Part shown: one piece after another, positions 55,508 to 63,926 of the stretch | Numbering within the stretch: the first letter of the stretch is position 1 | Layout: each line of letters begins with the position of its first letter | Assembly (NCBI GenBank): GCA_026417375.1 | Contig: JAOADJ010000033.1 | Coordinates: forward strand, 62,001-126,000 | From: Melioribacteraceae bacterium | GTDB lineage: Bacteria; Bacteroidota; Ignavibacteria; Ignavibacteriales; Melioribacteraceae | Length of the DNA stretch: 64,000 bases | Direction: 5' to 3' | Translations under genes and position numbers: made by a program | The notes under the pieces: generated by a model | What the model was told of the DNA's origin: nothing | Databases searched by the model: none | The model's input: only the letters and a program-made list of their open reading frames with translations

Positions 55508-57697
55508 ATGAGATTTCTAACTCTATTGAAAAAATCTGTCTTAGTAATTTCAGTAATCACAATATCATCAATTTTTTTAGGAATGATTTCTTCATCGCCA
55601 GATGAAGGAATGTATCCTTTAAGCGAAATTCAAAAAGTTGATTTAGTAAAAGCTGGTTTAAAGATTAATCCAAATGAAGTATATAATCCAAACGGAATAA
55701 GTTTAGTAGATGCACTTGTTAATCTAAGTGGATGTACTGGTTCATTTATTTCGGAAAACGGATTAATAATCACTAATCATCATTGTGCTTATGGTTCAAT
55801 TGCAAGAGCAAGCACTGTTGAAAACAATTATCTTGAAAATGGATTTCATGCCAAAACTTTGGAAGAAGAAATTCCTGCAATAGGCTCGACTGTTAAAATC
55901 ATAGATTCCTATCAAGATGTTTCTGATGAAGTTTTGAATTCAGTAAAAAATATTAATGATCCATCTGAAAGAGCAAAAATTTTAGCAATAAAGATTAAAG
56001 AAATTTCTGATAAAGCTACAAATGAAAAAGAATCTATTGTTGCAGAAGTTGCTGAAATGTTCGCTGGAAAATCTTATGTGTTATTCAAATACAAAATTCT
56101 CCGTGATGTAAGATTAGTTTATGCCCCACCTCAATCAATTGGAAACTTTGGCGGCGAAACTGATAATTGGGTTTGGCCTCGTCATACCGGAGATTTTTCT
56201 CTACTTCGTGCTTATGTTTCAAAAGATGGAAGTTCTTCATCATTTTCTAAAGAAAATGTACCATATAAACCAAAAAAATATTTAAAGATAAATTCAAATG
56301 GCGTTGAGGAAGGAGACTTTACTTTTATTTTAGGTTATCCGGGAAGAACATTTCGCCATCGTCCTGCTGCGTATTTAAAGTATCAGCAAGATTATTTACT
56401 TCCATATATTTCAAATCTTTATGACTATGCTATTAAATCAATGCAAGAAATTAGTAAAGATGATAAAGCCCTTAAATTAAAATTTGCAAGTAGAATTAAA
56501 GGTCTTGCAAATACAATGAAAAATTATCAGGGAAAGTTGAAAGGATTAAGAAAAATAAATTTAGTTGATAAAAAATTTGAAGAAGAAAAAGAATTACAAA
56601 AATTTATTAATTCTAATTCTGAACTAAAATCAAAGTATGGAAATCTGTTAAATGAAATAAATTATGTTTATAGTAAAATCGATGAAACGGCTCAGGCAGA
56701 TTTATGGTTAAGACAAATACAAAATTTTTCAACAACATTATCACTTGCAAATTTCATTCTTAATTATGTAGAAGAAATTCAGAAACCCGATTCAGAAAGA
56801 AGAATTCAATTTCAGGATAAAAATATAAAACAAACTTTAGCTTCATTAGAAAATTTAAAATCAAATTACAATTCTGATTTTGAAGAACAGATACTTATGA
56901 AAATGTTTGCAGATGCTTCAAAATTTAAATCAACATCCAGAATCAATGCTGTAGATTATCTACTTGAAGGAAATGGTTCAAACCCGGATGAAATTTTTTC
57001 AAACTTCATTGAAAATAATCTGGTCAATTCAAAAATCAGAGAAAAAGAATATTTCGAATCGTTAATGAAAAAAACACCGGAAGAACTCTCAAAATCTCAA
57101 GATGAATTGTTCATATTCACATCAAAACTTCGCAAACAAATTTTACAAAATGATAAAGAGAACCAAAAGAATGAAGGTAAATTAAATAAACTTTATGGTG
57201 ATTTAGTTGATGTAAAAATGGAATGGAAAAAAACTAATTTTATACCTGATGCAAATAGTACTTTACGTTTGACATATGGTTATATAAAAGGATATAATCC
57301 AGCCGATGCAGTTTATATGGAACCATTTACAAGTATAGATGGAGTTATCGAAAAAAGTTTAACAGGTGATGAAGATTTTGCAATTCCGGATAAATTAAAA
57401 ACCCTTTATGATAAAAAAGATTTTGGAAATTATTTAAACAAGAAAACAAATAAACTTCCCGTTGCTATGCTTTACAATATGGATACTACAGGAGGAAATT
57501 CCGGAAGTCCAATATTTGATGCGTACGGAAATCTTATTGGTGTAAATTTCGATAGAGCTTATGAAGCAACAATAAATGATTTTGCCTGGAATGAATCATA
57601 CAGTCGTTCAATTGGTGTGGATATAAGATATGTACTTTGGGTTTTAGATAAGTTTTCGAATGCAAAAAATATTTTAAGTGAATTAAATATCAACTGA
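55508..57697 (+). CDS. S46-family dipeptidyl-peptidase (DPP11-like)
   Basis: A 729-residue exported serine peptidase. After a hydrophobic N-terminus (about 10-27) the catalytic elements are TNHHCAYG (His91/92), ETDNWVWPRHTGDF (Asp) and GGNSGSPIFD (Ser665). In S46 enzymes the residue in the xFD(R/G) segment sets specificity: Arg in DPP11 (prefers Asp/Glu at P1), Gly in DPP7. Here VNFDRAYE has Arg683, so acidic specificity is predicted from established knowledge of the family. It would liberate dipeptides in the periplasm. There is no T9SS tail. The start is preceded by TTGGAG. Confidence 0.93.
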   Translation: MRFLTLLKKSVLVISVITISSIFLGMISSSPDEGMYPLSEIQKVDLVKAGLKINPNEVYNPNGISLVDALVNLSGCTGSFISENGLIITNHHCAYGSIARASTVENNYLENGFHAKTLEEEIPAIGSTVKIIDSYQDVSDEVLNSVKNINDPSERAKILAIKIKEISDKATNEKESIVAEVAEMFAGKSYVLFKYKILRDVRLVYAPPQSIGNFGGETDNWVWPRHTGDFSLLRAYVSKDGSSSSFSKENVPYKPKKYLKINSNGVEEGDFTFILGYPGRTFRHRPAAYLKYQQDYLLPYISNLYDYAIKSMQEISKDDKALKLKFASRIKGLANTMKNYQGKLKGLRKINLVDKKFEEEKELQKFINSNSELKSKYGNLLNEINYVYSKIDETAQADLWLRQIQNFSTTLSLANFILNYVEEIQKPDSERRIQFQDKNIKQTLASLENLKSNYNSDFEEQILMKMFADASKFKSTSRINAVDYLLEGNGSNPDEIFSNFIENNLVNSKIREKEYFESLMKKTPEELSKSQDELFIFTSKLRKQILQNDKENQKNEGKLNKLYGDLVDVKMEWKKTNFIPDANSTLRLTYGYIKGYNPADAVYMEPFTSIDGVIEKSLTGDEDFAIPDKLKTLYDKKDFGNYLNKKTNKLPVAMLYNMDTTGGNSGSPIFDAYGNLIGVNFDRAYEATINDFAWNESYSRSIGVDIRYVLWVLDKFSNAKNILSELNIN

Positions 57698-57702
57698 TTT
57701 TT

Positions 57703-57984
57703 AATGTGGCTAAAGCCGAATAAAATTTTAGTTTTTTATTTCACTTGACTAAAGTTAAGTGCTATTGATTTTTAATAAATTTTGCTCTTGGATTTAGTGC
57801 TCGTGTGAAAACTAATGGATTAGTGGATTTTGTCATACTGAGCTTGTCAAAGAATGGCAAAATCAAAAAAAATTAAAACATTGTCATCCTTTGACGAGCT
57901 TAATGACATGAAAAGAATTTTCACACAGGCTCTTTAGCTGGGTGACAAAAAACAAAGTAAAGATAAAATGGCTTTAGCCACATT
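57703..57984. mobile_element. MITE-like element with nested inverted repeats
   Basis: A 282-base non-coding block bounded by a perfect 15-bp inverted repeat, AATGTGGCTAAAGCC (57703-57717) and GGCTTTAGCCACATT (57970-57984). Inside are GTGTGAAAA (57803-57811) / TTTTCACAC (57918-57926) and a longer imperfect pair, 57831-57860 with 57881-57908, containing GAGCTTGTCAAAGAATG and CATCCTTTGACGAGCTT. CACTTGACTAAAGTTAAGTG is a further local palindrome. The whole can fold into a large nested hairpin. No open frame of note. The central arm resembles a repeat common in FCB genomes (ACTGAGCTTGTC...), from memory. Confidence 0.75.
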
Positions 57985-58025
57985 ATTTCTTAATAAAAGT
58001 TTAAGAAAGATTCAATGTAACTTTT

Positions 58026-58679
58026 CTAATACTCAATAAAAAAAGCAAGTAACCCAACAATAAGAAGTATAATACCACTAATTAATTTTTCTCTGTGTTC
58101 GAAAAAATTAATTTTAAATTTTTCAATTCCTTTTGAAGCAAAATAAACCAATAACATCATTCCCGAAATTGTAACAATAAAATAAGTCAAAGAAACAATT
58201 GCAATTCCAAGCCAGCCAATCCTTGCTGCAGTGAAATAATATATTTCAACTTCAATGCAGGGAGAAAAAAACATAGCTAAACTTAATGAAGTAACAATAG
58301 CCCTTTTTGTTTTTTTCTTTTGTATTAAATTATTAACATCAATATGACTATGTTCATGTGGAATATCTATTTTACTATGCCTATAATCCTGATAAAAATA
58401 TATTAACCCAAGAACAATTAAAACTAATGGAGCAACTATGTGAGTTACAAAATGATAAGTTTCTGTAAGCTGATAACCAATCAACCCAACTATAATTCCA
58501 ATTACAATTGTACTAATTGTATGAGATACACCCGTTATAAAAGTTACAAATAAGGTTTCCTTTAAATTCCATTTTTCTACTTTGCCAATTGCAACCAATG
58601 GAAGCCAATGATTAGGAATTGAAGCGTGAACAATACTTAACAAAACGCTTCCAATAAATATTTGAATTATAGCATTCAT
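58026..58679 (-). CDS. Multi-helix membrane protein, possibly NicO/UreH-like transporter
   Basis: A 217-residue protein with about six hydrophobic helices. The first helix contains SIVHASIPNHWLPL, the second HTISTIVIGIIVGLIGYQL, and a loop is rich in histidine (PHEHSHID), followed by a helix with LAMFFSPCIEVEIYYF. Histidines in the first helix plus a His-rich loop resemble nickel/cobalt or heavy-metal exporters of the NicO/UreH/LysE group, but I cannot place it firmly. I choose ATG 58679, behind TTAGGAAAG, rather than the frame to 58784, which would overlap the divergent hemerythrin gene. Confidence 0.7.
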   Translation of the reverse strand: MNAIIQIFIGSVLLSIVHASIPNHWLPLVAIGKVEKWNLKETLFVTFITGVSHTISTIVIGIIVGLIGYQLTETYHFVTHIVAPLVLIVLGLIYFYQDYRHSKIDIPHEHSHIDVNNLIQKKKTKRAIVTSLSLAMFFSPCIEVEIYYFTAARIGWLGIAIVSLTYFIVTISGMMLLVYFASKGIEKFKINFFEHREKLISGIILLIVGLLAFFIEY

Positions 58680-58752
58680 AACTTTCCTAAAAAAATTTAA
58701 TTGCTCTTTTATAAAAAATAGCAGAATTTGATATTGAAAATTTGGAGTAGTT

Positions 58753-59169
58753 ATGAGAAAAATGAATTGGTCACCCGAATGCAAAACAGGATTTGATGAA
58801 ATTGACTCTCAACATAGACTTTTATTTGCAATATCAAATGAATTACTTGATATTGAAAATCCTGTTAGACAACAAGATGAAATAAAATATCTTCTTCATC
58901 ATTTATTGGATTACACTACTATTCATTTTAAAACCGAAGAAGAATATTTTCAAAAACATAACTACCCTTCATACAAAGAACACAAACAACGTCATGAAGA
59001 AATTTTATTAGAAATAAAAAACACAATTAAAAATTCAAAATCCATGACAGAATTAAAAAACAACTTAGATACGATGCTCGATAAATGGATTAAGATTCAT
59101 GTGTTAATCGAAGACAAAAAATTTTCAACCTGGGCTGAATCTAAAAACATTATTCAAAAACAATCTTAA
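58753..59169 (+). CDS. Bacteriohemerythrin
   Basis: A 138-residue single-domain hemerythrin. The full set of iron ligands is visible: His in DSQHRLL, HxxxE in IHFKTEEEYF, His and His in YKEHKQRHEE, and HxxxxD in KIHVLIEDKKF. The N-terminal WSPECKTGFDEID is typical. It binds oxygen at a di-iron centre, for storage, delivery or sensing. It is transcribed away from the membrane protein and ends one base before the convergent aspartase gene. Confidence 0.95.
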   Translation: MRKMNWSPECKTGFDEIDSQHRLLFAISNELLDIENPVRQQDEIKYLLHHLLDYTTIHFKTEEEYFQKHNYPSYKEHKQRHEEILLEIKNTIKNSKSMTELKNNLDTMLDKWIKIHVLIEDKKFSTWAESKNIIQKQS

Positions 59170-59170
59170 C

Positions 59171-61033
59171 TTATACTTTTGGACCGATCATATTTTCCGG
59201 TGCTAAAAGTTTATCTAATTCATCCTTTGATAATAAATTTTTTTCTAAAACTAATTCATAAACTCCCCGATTAGTTTCCAAAGCTTCTTTTGCTAAACTT
59301 GTTGATACTTCGTAACCTAAAACCGGATTTAATGCTGTAATAATTCCAATACTATTTTTAACTAGATTTAAACAATGTTCTACATTTGCAGTTATTCCAT
59401 CAATACATTTATACTTTAATGTTGTCATTCCATTTTTCAACATTTCAATTGATTCAAAAATACTTTGAACAATTACTGGTTCCATTACATTTAATTCCAA
59501 CTGTCCAGCTTCTGCTGCAAGAGTAACGGTTAAATCATTTCCAATCACTTTAAAAGCAATTTGATTTACTACTTCTGGAATAACCGGATTAACTTTTCCC
59601 GGCATTATTGATGAACCCGGTTGCATTGGTGGTAAATTTATTTCATGAATTCCTGTTCTGGGACCAGAAGAGAGTAATCTTAAGTCATTACTAATTTTTG
59701 AAAGTTTTACGGCTAATCTTTTTACGGCTGATGAATAAATTACAAAAGCACCAGTATCTTGTGTAGCTTCAACTAAATTCTTTGCAAGCTTAATATCTAA
59801 ACCGGTAATTTCTCTTAAATGTTGAATACATTTTTCACTATAGCCGGGTTCGGCATTTATTCCAGTACCAATAGCTGTTGCACCCATATTTACTTCTAAA
59901 AATAGATTTGCATTTTCTTCAAGCCGTTGTATTTCTTCTTCAAGAGTAACAGCATATGCTTCAAACTCTTGACCTAAAGTCATAGGTACTGCATCTTGAA
60001 GTTGCGTTCTTCCCATTTTTATAACATTTGAAAATTCTTTTGCTTTATTATGAAATGATTCAATTAATGATTTTAATACTTCTATTAAATTTTTATTACT
60101 CTTTATCAAAGCAATTTTTATTGAAGTCGGATAAGCATCATTTGTTGATTGAGATAAATTAACATGATTATTAGGATGACAGTATTTATAATTTCCTTTT
60201 TCGTAACCAAGAATTTCCAATGCACGATTAGCAATTACTTCATTTGCGTTCATGTTTGTTGAAGTTCCTGCTCCACCTTGAATCATATCAATCACAAAAT
60301 GACCATGAAATTTTCCACTTATAATTTCCTGACACGCCTGAACTATTGCATCATGAATTGGTTTTGAAAGTAAACCTAATTCAAAATTTGCTTTTGCTGC
60401 TGCCATTTTTACTATTGCTAAAGCTTCAATTAAGTTTGGATAAAAAGAAAGTGTAACTCCACTTATATTAAAATTTTCCAATCCTCTTAATGTTTGAATT
60501 CCATAGTAAACTTCGCTTGGTACTTCTCTATCTCCCAATAAATCATGTTCTGTTCTTGTTCTTCCACTTTGATATTGTGCCCCTAAGTTTATTACCCGCG
60601 TATTTGAAAATTGCATTCTTCGAAAAATTACTTTTGCCATTCTACTTAAAATTTTAACAGGTAGATTTGGATATTCTTTAGATATTTCAAAGAATTTTTC
60701 TTTGGATAAAACTAATGCTGTTGTATTTAAAGTTGCTCTGGCATTTGTTGAGTGTGGAGTATCATCAATCAAAACACCTTCACCAAGAAAATCATATTTA
60801 GTAAAAATTGTTAATCTTTTTTCTTCTCCAAATGGAGTCTTTTTAAATAGCTCTATTTCACCATCAACAATTATGTATAAGTTTTTTCTTGGGGTGTTTT
60901 CTACAAACAGAAGAGAATTTTGCTCATAATTATTTATTTCAAAATTTTTTGACAGAACATTACATTCAGCGTCATTTATATCTTGAAATAATTCAATTCG
61001 TTTGATAAAACTTTTTATTTGTTCTTCATTCAT
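59171..61033 (-). CDS. aspA: Aspartate ammonia-lyase fused to N-terminal cyclic-nucleotide-binding domain
   Basis: A 620-residue fusion. Residues 10-115 form a CRP-like cNMP-binding domain (NLYIIVDGEIELFKK, and a phosphate-cassette-like FLGEGVLIDDTPHSTNARA with Gly-Glu and Arg99). A helical linker (about 115-155) leads into a complete class II fumarase/aspartase at 157-620, with RTEHDLLGDREVP, the HPNNHVNLSQSTNDAYP region and GSSIMPGKVNPVIPEV (473-488). Aspartase deaminates Asp to fumarate. Typical AspA has about 470 residues and lacks the added domain, so cyclic-nucleotide or other allosteric control is plausible. Distinguishing aspartase from fumarase C rests on overall similarity. Confidence 0.92.
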   Translation of the reverse strand: MNEEQIKSFIKRIELFQDINDAECNVLSKNFEINNYEQNSLLFVENTPRKNLYIIVDGEIELFKKTPFGEEKRLTIFTKYDFLGEGVLIDDTPHSTNARATLNTTALVLSKEKFFEISKEYPNLPVKILSRMAKVIFRRMQFSNTRVINLGAQYQSGRTRTEHDLLGDREVPSEVYYGIQTLRGLENFNISGVTLSFYPNLIEALAIVKMAAAKANFELGLLSKPIHDAIVQACQEIISGKFHGHFVIDMIQGGAGTSTNMNANEVIANRALEILGYEKGNYKYCHPNNHVNLSQSTNDAYPTSIKIALIKSNKNLIEVLKSLIESFHNKAKEFSNVIKMGRTQLQDAVPMTLGQEFEAYAVTLEEEIQRLEENANLFLEVNMGATAIGTGINAEPGYSEKCIQHLREITGLDIKLAKNLVEATQDTGAFVIYSSAVKRLAVKLSKISNDLRLLSSGPRTGIHEINLPPMQPGSSIMPGKVNPVIPEVVNQIAFKVIGNDLTVTLAAEAGQLELNVMEPVIVQSIFESIEMLKNGMTTLKYKCIDGITANVEHCLNLVKNSIGIITALNPVLGYEVSTSLAKEALETNRGVYELVLEKNLLSKDELDKLLAPENMIGPKV

Positions 61034-61110
61034 ATAAAACTCATATTAATTGCTGTGTAAAAATAAGTAAATGTTTGATAGGAAATTAAGTTGATATTTG
61101 TGGTTAAGAA

Positions 61111-61142
61111 AAAAAGTCACCCTTAAATTTGTAAAGGGTGAC
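61111..61142 (-). terminator. Intrinsic terminator of the cytochrome/barrel operon
   Basis: On the minus strand, GTCACCCTT pairs perfectly with AAGGGTGAC (9 bp) around a nine-base loop, followed by seven T. It starts 11 bases beyond the stop of the heme-barrel gene. Confidence 0.88.
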
Positions 61143-61153
61143 TTCATATAATT

Positions 61154-62320
61154 CTAAAATGCGGATACAAATCCTAAAGTAAACTGACTGAATTTATTTT
61201 TGAAGTCGTAAGATAGTTCAGATATTAATCTTAAATTTCTTCTTAACAAATATCCCAGATGTAATGAACCAGTTTGATAATCATATCCATCAAAATCTGA
61301 ATCAATCCAATTGTAAAGTGCAACTGCATACCATTTACTTTCATCCCCCTTTGGAGTATAAATTAATTCACCAAAACCACCTTTTGTATTTATTTCTTTT
61401 TTGTTACCAAAAGCATTATCATCAATTCTATTTCCATATTGAAAATTAAATTCCAACTGGTCTTTAAATTTAAAAGTTAAATCTGGACCAAACATTGTAA
61501 AACTATTAATGAAAGTAGTATTTGTTTCTAATTTTTCTTTTCCGAAATAACCAAAAGCACCTATTCTAAAATCATCAGAAATATCCTGAGAAATTCTTCC
61601 GAAAAAGTTTTTGTACTTATCATCATCAAAATTTCTAAAATTATCTGGTGCTCCTATTCCGGTTCCATTCAGTATTTCTATAACAATATCAGTTTTTGAA
61701 GGTAACCCATATGTCAACATTATTCCTCTGTCATAAGTAAGATTTGCTTTTGAAAATCCGGGTTGAATATTATAAAGTTGATAATCATCAAAGGTTAATC
61801 TTAATTCTCTTTTAAATAAAGGATCAGAAACCTGAAACTGACCAATATATAAATCCAAATCTTGTTCGAATAAATCATTAAACATTATGAAAGCATCTTC
61901 AATACCTGCAACTTCGCCACGTTCACTAAAAAAGAAATAAAAGTAATAAGAAATATTTTTTGCTAATGCACCACCTGAAAGAAATTTCAAAAGATATGGT
62001 GAAGTGAAATCAAGTTTTTCAGAATTTTTATTATTATAAGTAACAAAGCCTTCTAATCTTAATGCTATTGGTAAATCACGAATCAGAGATAATTGATCAT
62101 CACCTGTATCAACAAAATATCGGGGTGCATCTTTATCAGCCAGAACAAATCCATTTCCAGCAAATTCATCACCATAAGGTTTTAATTTTGGAAAAGGGGA
62201 ATGACAAGTTTGACAACTCATATTATACTTTCTTGCAAAAGCAGGAATAGCAAATACATTTTCTGTTAAAAGAATAAATGTAATTACAAATAAAAGTGTA
62301 ACAGATAAATATTTTTTCAT
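61154..62320 (-). CDS. Outer-membrane beta-barrel protein with N-terminal CXXCH heme site
   Basis: A 388-residue exported protein (392 if the upstream Met at 62332 is used). The signal peptide ends near FAIPA, followed immediately by FARKYNMSCQTCHSPFPKL, a single c-type heme motif. The remainder is a barrel with alternating strands and aromatic girdles (YYFYFFFSERG, DLYIGQFQVSDP, FNFQYGNRIDD) ending in Phe (FTLGFVSAF). Families with FARKY..SC..CH heads before a barrel occur in metal-respiring bacteria but lack known function. I favour ATG 62320 with GAGG seven bases upstream; the start at 62332 overlaps the cytochrome stop as ATGA. Confidence 0.85.
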   Translation of the reverse strand: MKKYLSVTLLFVITFILLTENVFAIPAFARKYNMSCQTCHSPFPKLKPYGDEFAGNGFVLADKDAPRYFVDTGDDQLSLIRDLPIALRLEGFVTYNNKNSEKLDFTSPYLLKFLSGGALAKNISYYFYFFFSERGEVAGIEDAFIMFNDLFEQDLDLYIGQFQVSDPLFKRELRLTFDDYQLYNIQPGFSKANLTYDRGIMLTYGLPSKTDIVIEILNGTGIGAPDNFRNFDDDKYKNFFGRISQDISDDFRIGAFGYFGKEKLETNTTFINSFTMFGPDLTFKFKDQLEFNFQYGNRIDDNAFGNKKEINTKGGFGELIYTPKGDESKWYAVALYNWIDSDFDGYDYQTGSLHLGYLLRRNLRLISELSYDFKNKFSQFTLGFVSAF

Positions 62321-62328
62321 AATAAACC

Positions 62329-63660
62329 TCATTGTAAAATTGTAACTTCTGTTGAATGTTTATTTACTTCTACAATTTTTGATTCGCTTGACGGTACTCC
62401 AAGAAAATCTGCAACTGGTTTAACTAATAATTGATAATTTAATGTTGCTGTTACTTTTAATTTGCCTGGAGAAATTTTTTCGGGAACTTTAAAAGTAAAT
62501 GTTTCAATTTTTGTTTCTCTTGGGCCGATTCTGTAATCAACACCAAATGATGCTGTATTCCATTGTTGAATTGTCATTCTTCCTTTAGGATCAAAATAAG
62601 GTTTTCTGAAAATTCTATCCCCAATCGGAATTCCATCTCTTTGAACACCTTTAAAATTCGGATCATTTAAAGCAATACCCATATCCTGATATGCAAGAAC
62701 ATCTTCACCAATTAAATATTCTTCCCCCTGAAAACCTTTTTTATCAACAGGTAAATGATATACATTTCCCTTTTCATCTATGGCTTCCACATGTAGCCAT
62801 ACAATTCTATCTTCAACTGAGCCAGTTGGAAATTTGTGTCCTGTTTTTTGATTAAACAATGCAACAGTAAATTTAACAACTTCACCGGGTTCAACTTCTT
62901 TAATGTCAGGATTAATTCTTATTTCAATTACACCTTTAACTTTTCCCTCATCATGAGCCCCATGAAATAAATGTAATCTTGCATCGTTGTAAGTGTTTCC
63001 CATTGAAGCTGTTTTAAATTCTGCTTTTGGCATATGACAATCTTGACATTGAACACCTTCTTTATAGTAAGGACCATCTTTCCATTCAAGATGTGTTGAT
63101 TTTACCCAAGTATCAAATGGTGATTTTTCATTATGACATATTCCACAAAAATCACCGGTTTTCATAATTGGATTAACTTCAATTTCATGTGCCGGAGATT
63201 GCACTCCTGATTTTCTTGATGAATATTTTGTTTTACCCGGTTTCATTATGTAATTGAAATTATATGGAGTATCACCCGAAAAACCTGCTATACTATGACA
63301 AACATCGCATGAAACAGATTCATTAGCTCTCGAGTTTTTACTTGGGAGTGGTGGAGGAACATCTCCAACTACATATGCAATTGGTGAATGACAACCATTA
63401 CAACCAGCTTTAACTTCAGCAACTTTCTCATCTTTTTCTGCATGTGGAACAGCTAATTTGAAATATTCTATTTCATCCCATTCATGTGTATATGCCTGAG
63501 ACATCATTGCTTGTTTCCATTGTTGATGAAACTCTGTATGACATGATGTGCCACAAAATTCCGGCGTTTTAAAATCGTCATATTTCAAAACACCTAATTT
63601 TGTTTGTGCATTTATCAAAGAAAATTGAATTACAATTAAAAATAAAATTTTGCCCTTCAT
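62329..63660 (-). CDS. Multiheme c-type cytochrome (five heme motifs, one CX3CH)
   Basis: A 443-residue exported cytochrome. The signal peptide (1-19) ends at NAQ. Heme motifs are C36-GTS-C40-H (three residues between cysteines), C87NGCH, C118DVCH, C172GICH and C205QDCH. The first is followed by FHQQWKQAMMSQAY, as in cytochrome c554-type domains. Residues about 250-443 have no heme sites and look like an immunoglobulin-like beta domain. It has a strong AGGAGG ribosome site and is the first gene of a two-gene operon with the heme-barrel protein, so electron transfer at or across the outer membrane is likely but unproven. Confidence 0.92.
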   Translation of the reverse strand: MKGKILFLIVIQFSLINAQTKLGVLKYDDFKTPEFCGTSCHTEFHQQWKQAMMSQAYTHEWDEIEYFKLAVPHAEKDEKVAEVKAGCNGCHSPIAYVVGDVPPPLPSKNSRANESVSCDVCHSIAGFSGDTPYNFNYIMKPGKTKYSSRKSGVQSPAHEIEVNPIMKTGDFCGICHNEKSPFDTWVKSTHLEWKDGPYYKEGVQCQDCHMPKAEFKTASMGNTYNDARLHLFHGAHDEGKVKGVIEIRINPDIKEVEPGEVVKFTVALFNQKTGHKFPTGSVEDRIVWLHVEAIDEKGNVYHLPVDKKGFQGEEYLIGEDVLAYQDMGIALNDPNFKGVQRDGIPIGDRIFRKPYFDPKGRMTIQQWNTASFGVDYRIGPRETKIETFTFKVPEKISPGKLKVTATLNYQLLVKPVADFLGVPSSESKIVEVNKHSTEVTILQ

Positions 63661-63746
63661 AGAACCTCCTTATAAAGTTCATTTTTAACGTAATCATAAA
63701 GTTATAATTAATCAAGACAAATTTATCTTATGATAAAAGTGATTAA

Positions 63747-63778
63747 TTGTTACAGCTAATCATTCTTTATTATCTTTG
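63747..63778 (+). promoter_or_regulatory. Bacteroidetes-type promoter (TTG-N21-TATCTTTG)
   Basis: TTG at 63747-63749 and TATCTTTG at 63771-63778, separated by 21 bases, matching the -33/-7 consensus TTG...TAnnTTTG of FCB-group housekeeping promoters. Transcription would start about 63785, some 15 bases before the small membrane protein gene that leads into miaB. Confidence 0.55.
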
Positions 63779-63799
63779 CACACTAAAATTTTATTGAAT

Positions 63800-63925
63800 A
63801 TGCGATTTGACCCTAAAAATATTTTTGAATATGAAAGAAAAAAAAGAAGACTTATTTCAATTGTCTTCTACATTTTAATTTTAATATTAATTAATGTTAT
63901 CATTTATTTTTTAACGAAAGTATAA
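63800..63925 (+). CDS. Small single-helix membrane protein
   Basis: A 41-codon gene. The N-terminus is charged (MRFDPKNIFEYERKKRRL), followed by one hydrophobic helix (ISIVFYILILILINVIIYFL) and TKV. I do not recognise a family. It is supported by its promoter, by the single base separating its stop from the miaB start, and by a composition unlike random DNA. The charge pattern predicts the N-terminus in the cytoplasm. Confidence 0.6.
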   Translation: MRFDPKNIFEYERKKRRLISIVFYILILILINVIIYFLTKV

Positions 63926-63926
63926 A

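Noticed and set aside
58680-58784. A 35-residue extension of the His-loop membrane protein
   Set aside because: It overlaps the divergent hemerythrin gene and lacks a ribosome site, while AGGAAAG precedes ATG 58679.
61034-61110. Possible operator or riboswitch before the cNMP-aspartase
   Set aside because: No palindrome or structured motif is visible, only AT-rich sequence before the aspartase start.
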